Origin: Mycolicibacterium confluentis | GTDB lineage: Bacteria > Actinomycetota > Actinomycetes > Mycobacteriales > Mycobacteriaceae | Direction of reading: 5' to 3' | DNA: 64,000 bases | Assembly (NCBI RefSeq): GCF_010729895.1 | Contig: NZ_AP022612.1 | Coordinates: 3,038,001 to 3,102,000 of the forward strand | In this document: piece by piece, positions 61,118-64,000 of the stretch | How positions within the stretch are numbered: position 1 is the first letter of the stretch | Layout of the letters: each line of letters begins with the position of its first letter | Translations under genes and position numbers: made by a program | Notes under the pieces: generated by a model | What the model saw: the letters and a program-made list of their open reading frames with translations, nothing else | Told to the model about the DNA's origin: nothing | The model's database searches: none

Positions 61118-61971
61118 AACTGGGTGAGAATCTCGGCACCGTCCTCGGTGACCACCAGGGTGTGCTCGAACTGCGCCGTCCACTTCCGGTCGGTCGTGGC
61201 CACGGTCCAGCCGTCGTCCCAGATCTCGTAGTCCAGCGAGCCGAGGTTGATCATCGGTTCGATCGTGAAGGTCATCCCAGGCTCGATGACGGTCTCGACG
61301 GCGGGCTGGTCATAGTGCAGCACCACCAGACCGTTGTGGAACGTGGTGCCGATGCCGTGCCCGGTGAAATCGCGAACCACGTTGTAGCCGAACCGGTTCG
61401 CGTACGCCTCGATGACCCGGCCGACGACCGACAGCTGCCGGCCCGGTTTGACGGCCTTGATGGCACGCATCGTCGCCTCGTGAGTGCGCTCGACCAGCAG
61501 GCGGTGCTCCTCGGAGACGTCCCCGGCCAGGAACGTGGCATTGGTGTCGCCGTGCACACCGTCCTTGTAGGCCGTGACGTCGATGTTGACGATGTCACCG
61601 TCCTCGATCACCGTCGAGTCCGGGATCCCGTGGCAGATGATCTCGTTCAGCGACGTGCAGCAGGACTTGGGGAACCCCTTGTAGCCCAGCGTCGACGGGT
61701 AGGCACCGTGGTCGAGCATGTACTCGTGCGCGACCCGGTCGAGGTGATCGGTGGTGACCCCCGGCGCGACGGCCTTACCGGCCTCGGCGAGCGCACCGGC
61801 GGCGATCCGCCCGGCGATGCGCATCTTCTCGATCACCTCGGGCGTCTGGACCCAGGGTTCGCTGCCCTCCTGGACCTCTGCCTGCCACGCGTACTCGGGG
61901 CGGGGAATCGACTTGGGCACCGGCAGCGTGGGAGACACGTCACCGGCGCGGAGCGCGGCACGAACAGGCAT
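61114..61971 (-). CDS. mapB: Type I methionine aminopeptidase
   Basis: A 285-residue metalloprotease removing initiator Met, identical in length to Rv2861c (MapB). The N-terminal ~40-residue extension ([20 protein letters not shown]) includes the PxxP-like region of actinobacterial MetAPs. Metal ligands lie in [19 protein letters not shown] (two Asp), [10 protein letters not shown] (His), FTIEPMI (Glu) and [10 protein letters not shown] (Glu). The ATG at 61971 has TACCCT 7 nt upstream with no Shine-Dalgarno sequence. Coupled to cobQ. Confidence 0.96.
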   Translation of the reverse strand: MPVRAALRAGDVSPTLPVPKSIPRPEYAWQAEVQEGSEPWVQTPEVIEKMRIAGRIAAGALAEAGKAVAPGVTTDHLDRVAHEYMLDHGAYPSTLGYKGFPKSCCTSLNEIICHGIPDSTVIEDGDIVNIDVTAYKDGVHGDTNATFLAGDVSEEHRLLVERTHEATMRAIKAVKPGRQLSVVGRVIEAYANRFGYNVVRDFTGHGIGTTFHNGLVVLHYDQPAVETVIEPGMTFTIEPMINLGSLDYEIWDDGWTVATTDRKWTAQFEHTLVVTEDGAEILTQL

Positions 61972-61984
61972 GTCTGTAAGGGTA
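61972..61984 (-). promoter_or_regulatory. Leaderless-type promoter of mapB-cobQ
   Basis: TACCCT at 61984-61979 is followed by 7 nt and the mapB ATG. Confidence 0.5.
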
Positions 61985-62010
61985 GCCAATCCCGCGAGCC
62001 CCCTCCCACT

Positions 62011-62038
62011 CTGCGCGAGCGACCGCTCGCGGGGGCAG
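62011..62038. repeat. GC-rich hairpin between mapB and the thioesterase gene
   Basis: GCGAGCG (62015-62021) and CGCTCGC (62024-62030) are perfect 7-bp arms around 2 nt. Outer CTGC (62011-62014) and GCAG (62035-62038) can extend it past a GGGG bulge. It sits in the divergent spacer, so it is not a terminator for either gene. Confidence 0.5.
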
Positions 62039-62076
62039 GGCGAGAATCAGGCTCTCTTCTGAGGAGAACGGGGTGA

Positions 62077-62088
62077 TACCGTGTCCGC
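62077..62088 (+). promoter_or_regulatory. Leaderless-type promoter of the thioesterase gene
   Basis: TACCGT at 62077-62082 lies exactly 6 nt before the GTG at 62089. Confidence 0.5.
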
Positions 62089-62472
62089 GTGACGGAGACC
62101 GTGCACATCCTCCACCTGCTCGGCTACCGCATGGTCGAGGAGACCGACGAGCGCGTCGTGATGGAGATGGACAACCGACCGGACCTGACCAACGTGCGCG
62201 GTGCGTTGCAGGGCGGTTTGGTGGCCACGCTGATCGACATCGCCGGTGGCATCCTGGCGGGGCGAAACGTCGGCGCCGACCAGGACGTCACGACCGCCGA
62301 CCTGACCATCCACTACGTGGCACCCGTGGTCGAGGGCCCGGCACGCGCCGAGGCGACGATCGTGCGGGCAGGAAAAAGGCTGATCGTCACCGCGGTCGAC
62401 CTGTACGACGTCGCGCGGGATCGGCTGGCCGCGCGCGCGACACTCAGCTTCGCGGTGCTCGACAAGCGCTGA
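62089..62472 (+). CDS. PaaI-family hotdog thioesterase
   Basis: A 127-residue hotdog-fold acyl-CoA thioesterase. The active-site region NVRGALQGGLVATLIDIAGG carries the usual GxxxGGxxxxxxD/E helix, with Gln/Asp positions of the PaaI/4HBT type. TTADLTIHYVAPVVEGPARA is the family strand pair. The substrate is unknown; hydrolysis of medium-chain or aromatic acyl-CoAs is typical. It is divergent from mapB and convergent with the DUF1707 gene. Confidence 0.88.
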   Translation: MTETVHILHLLGYRMVEETDERVVMEMDNRPDLTNVRGALQGGLVATLIDIAGGILAGRNVGADQDVTTADLTIHYVAPVVEGPARAEATIVRAGKRLIVTAVDLYDVARDRLAARATLSFAVLDKR

Positions 62473-62475
62473 GGG

Positions 62476-63060
62476 TCAGCCGCGGCGCAGTCCGCGCCAC
62501 GCCCTGCGGGGCCCGCGGACGTCCACTGACCCGCACACCACCTTGCCGGACAGCACCACATGGGGTCGGCCCTCGCCCGGGGCGTCAGCGCGGTGGTCAT
62601 GCGCGCTGCCCACGACCACCTCGACGTCGTCGATGGACGCGCTCGCACCGTCGGGCAGGCGCAGGTCCAGGGAGCCGAACTTCAGGTCGAGTTCGATGAC
62701 GACGATCGGGCCTGCGAAGCGCGCCCGGGTCAGGTCGAGGTCGACCGAACCCATGCGCCGCACGAGGGCGAGCCGCGTCGGCACGGTCCAGGCGCCCTGC
62801 CGCTTGAGCGAGCCCATCACACCGCGCAGTTCGACGCGATCGGTGGCCGAGGAGACGATGGCGCCGGGGCCGGGAAGGTCGTCGACCAGGACGTCGAGTT
62901 CGGCACGCATCCGCGCCACCGACACCTGAGCGGACCGCTCCTCGAACTCGTCGATGTCGATCAGGCCGAGCGCGACGGCGTTGTGCAGCCGACGCAGCGT
63001 GCCGTTGCGGTCGGCATCCGAGATCCGCAGCGCGATGGACGATTCGTCGATTCCGGTCAT
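62476..63060 (-). CDS. DUF1707 protein with LiaF-like C-terminus
   Basis: A 194-residue protein. Residues ~5-58 are the DUF1707 SHOCT-like domain (LRISDADRNGTLRRLHNAVA, GLIDIDEFEERSAQ, ARMRAELDVLVDDLP). The C-terminal half is a beta-strand repeat region (VELRGVMGSLKRQGAW, MGSVDLDLTRARF, FGSLDLRLPDGASASIDDV) of the LiaF/cell-wall-active-antibiotic-response type. No membrane helix is present, so it is likely cytosolic or peripheral. ATG at 63060 starts the domain. The function is unknown. Confidence 0.85.
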   Translation of the reverse strand: MTGIDESSIALRISDADRNGTLRRLHNAVALGLIDIDEFEERSAQVSVARMRAELDVLVDDLPGPGAIVSSATDRVELRGVMGSLKRQGAWTVPTRLALVRRMGSVDLDLTRARFAGPIVVIELDLKFGSLDLRLPDGASASIDDVEVVVGSAHDHRADAPGEGRPHVVLSGKVVCGSVDVRGPRRAWRGLRRG

Positions 63061-63114
63061 GGCGGTTTCCAACTTACTCGCCGAAACCGCTCACACCCTG
63101 TGATGCGGACGACG

Positions 63115-64000
63115 TCAGGCCAGGTAGCCGTCGGGCAGGCTGTCGAACATCACCTTGGTCATGCGGACCGCGTACTCCGAACTGCCGCCCCCGACGATGA
63201 GCGACGCGAAGGCCATATCGCCGCGATAGCCCGCGAACCAGGCATGCGAGCCACCCGCGAACTCGGCCTCACCGGTCTTGCCGCGCACATCGCCGTAGCC
63301 GGCGAGGTCTTTGGCCGTGCCGTTGGTGACCACCATCCGCATCATGGATCGCAGGCCCTCGAGCATCTCGGGATTGGCCTCGGGGCGTTCGCCCGTGATC
63401 TCGGTGTGCCGTCCGACGATCAGCTGCGGCACGGGTGCGCGGCCCGAGGCCACCGTCGCAGCGGCCAGCGCCATGCCGAATGGACTGGCCAGCACCTTGC
63501 CCTGGCCGAATCCGTCCTCGGTGCGCTCGGCAAGGTCGACGGTCGGCGGGACCGAACCGGACACCGTCGCGATGCCGTCGATCATGTAGTCGGGGCCGAT
63601 TCCGAACTGTGCCGCGGCCTGGTTCAGCGCGCGCGGTGGCATGCGGCTCGCGAGTTCGGCGAACGTCGTGTTGCAGGAGTTGGCGAACGCCTTGGACAAC
63701 GGGACGGTGCCGAGGTCGAAGCGGTCGTAGTTGGGGATGGTCCGGTGCCCGATGTCGATCGTGCCGGGGCAGCCCAGCAGTGTGTTCGGGGTGGCCATGT
63801 CGCGGTCGATCGCCGCACCCGCGGTGACGATCTTGAATGTCGACCCGGGCGGGTACAGGCCCATCGTGGCGGTGGGCCCGTCGACGTCGGCCGCGGCGTT
63901 CTGGGCGACCGCCAGGATGTCGCCCGTCGACGGTTTGATCACGACGAGCATGGCTTTGCGGCCCTGGGCGTTGACGGCGTTCTGGGCGGCGTTCTGCACA
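63115..64000 (-). CDS. Penicillin-binding lipoprotein, C-terminal part (Rv2864c-like; truncated by window end)
   Basis: The transpeptidase domain of a class B PBP, open at the right edge of the window, so the N-terminal part (signal peptide, dimerisation/NTF2-like domain) is missing. Motifs: SxxK in YPPGSTFKIVTAG, SxN in FANSCNTTFAEL and KTG in DVRGKTGEAEFAGG. KPSTGDILAVAQN is the usual strand before the first motif. It should cross-link peptidoglycan. M. tuberculosis Rv2864c is a lipoprotein PBP in the same context downstream of mapB. Confidence 0.92.
   Translation of the reverse strand, partial: VQNAAQNAVNAQGRKAMLVVIKPSTGDILAVAQNAAADVDGPTATMGLYPPGSTFKIVTAGAAIDRDMATPNTLLGCPGTIDIGHRTIPNYDRFDLGTVPLSKAFANSCNTTFAELASRMPPRALNQAAAQFGIGPDYMIDGIATVSGSVPPTVDLAERTEDGFGQGKVLASPFGMALAAATVASGRAPVPQLIVGRHTEITGERPEANPEMLEGLRSMMRMVVTNGTAKDLAGYGDVRGKTGEAEFAGGSHAWFAGYRGDMAFASLIVGGGSSEYAVRMTKVMFDSLPDGYLA

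Overview
The window is chromosomal DNA of a rapidly growing mycobacterium (Mycolicibacterium/Mycobacterium, M. smegmatis-like). The sequence is GC-rich, GTG starts are common, stop/start overlaps (ATGA, GTGA) are frequent, and the gene order follows the M. tuberculosis segment Rv2772c-Rv2864c: Rv2772c-dapB, ald/aldR, pepR-gpsI-lppU-rpsO-ribF-mntR, truB-pptT-pptH, echA16, dinF-nrnA-rbfA-infB-ylxR-nusA-rimP, proS-efpA-cysG-cobB-cobO-chelatase-GNAT-mqo, mtr, SDR-aldC-GATase-glnA4, mapB and a penicillin-binding lipoprotein. Several insertions relative to M. tuberculosis fit a soil saprophyte: a PhoA-type alkaline phosphatase lipoprotein, a class A beta-lactamase, a CbiMNQO-type cobalt importer, an ethanolamine-type permease, and a two-gene operon for the osmolyte N-acetylglutaminylglutamine amide (NAGGN). 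The species cannot be fixed from sequence alone.

Layout: 1-5 kb holds a fatty acid desaturase, a flavodoxin-like protein, the dapB operon and phoA. 5-10 kb holds aldR/ald, YchJ-like, VOC, beta-lactamase and pepR genes. 10-14.5 kb is the PNPase/S15/RibF block. 14.6-21.6 kb holds mntR, a CBS protein, truB-pptT-pptH, a secreted DUF3558-like protein, a CocE/NonD hydrolase and DUF1802/DUF2277. 21.6-30.5 kb holds echA16, dinF, nrnA, rbfA, infB, ylxR, nusA and rimP, the translation and transcription factor operon. 30.7-40.8 kb holds a lipoprotein/ferritin-like pair, proS, efpA and the cobalamin genes. 40.8-45 kb holds mqo, a hydrolase and mycothione reductase. 44.9-54.6 kb holds the cobalt importer, an ArsR regulator and the gamma-glutamyl amine cluster. 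54.7-58.3 kb is the NAGGN operon. 58.3-64 kb holds a hydrolase, a lipoprotein, cobQ, mapB, a thioesterase, a DUF1707 protein and a truncated PBP.

Two metabolic systems stand out. (1) Genes from 47.9 to 54.6 kb form a coherent B12-independent route for a primary amine, most likely ethanolamine: uptake permease, gamma-glutamylation by a GlnA4-type enzyme, alcohol oxidation (SDR), aldehyde oxidation (ALDH) and gamma-glutamyl hydrolysis (class I GATase), with a FadR-type regulator. The divergent promoter between permease and glnA4 holds a perfect CAAAGGT-N10-ACCTTTG inverted repeat. The same strand continues without a break into an ArsR regulator and a cobalt importer. (2) The NAGGN operon is preceded by a GTTT-N15-GGGTAC element matching the mycobacterial SigF (general stress) promoter, which would tie osmolyte synthesis to that sigma factor.

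Across the window about fourteen genes have a TANNNT -10 hexamer ending 5-8 nt before the start codon, with no Shine-Dalgarno sequence, which is the signature of leaderless transcripts. This helped choose starts. No tRNA, rRNA, IS element, prophage, CRISPR array or cobalamin riboswitch was recognised, and no gene-free stretch exceeds 300 bp. The longest is 265 bp upstream of gpsI, and it contains a hairpin.
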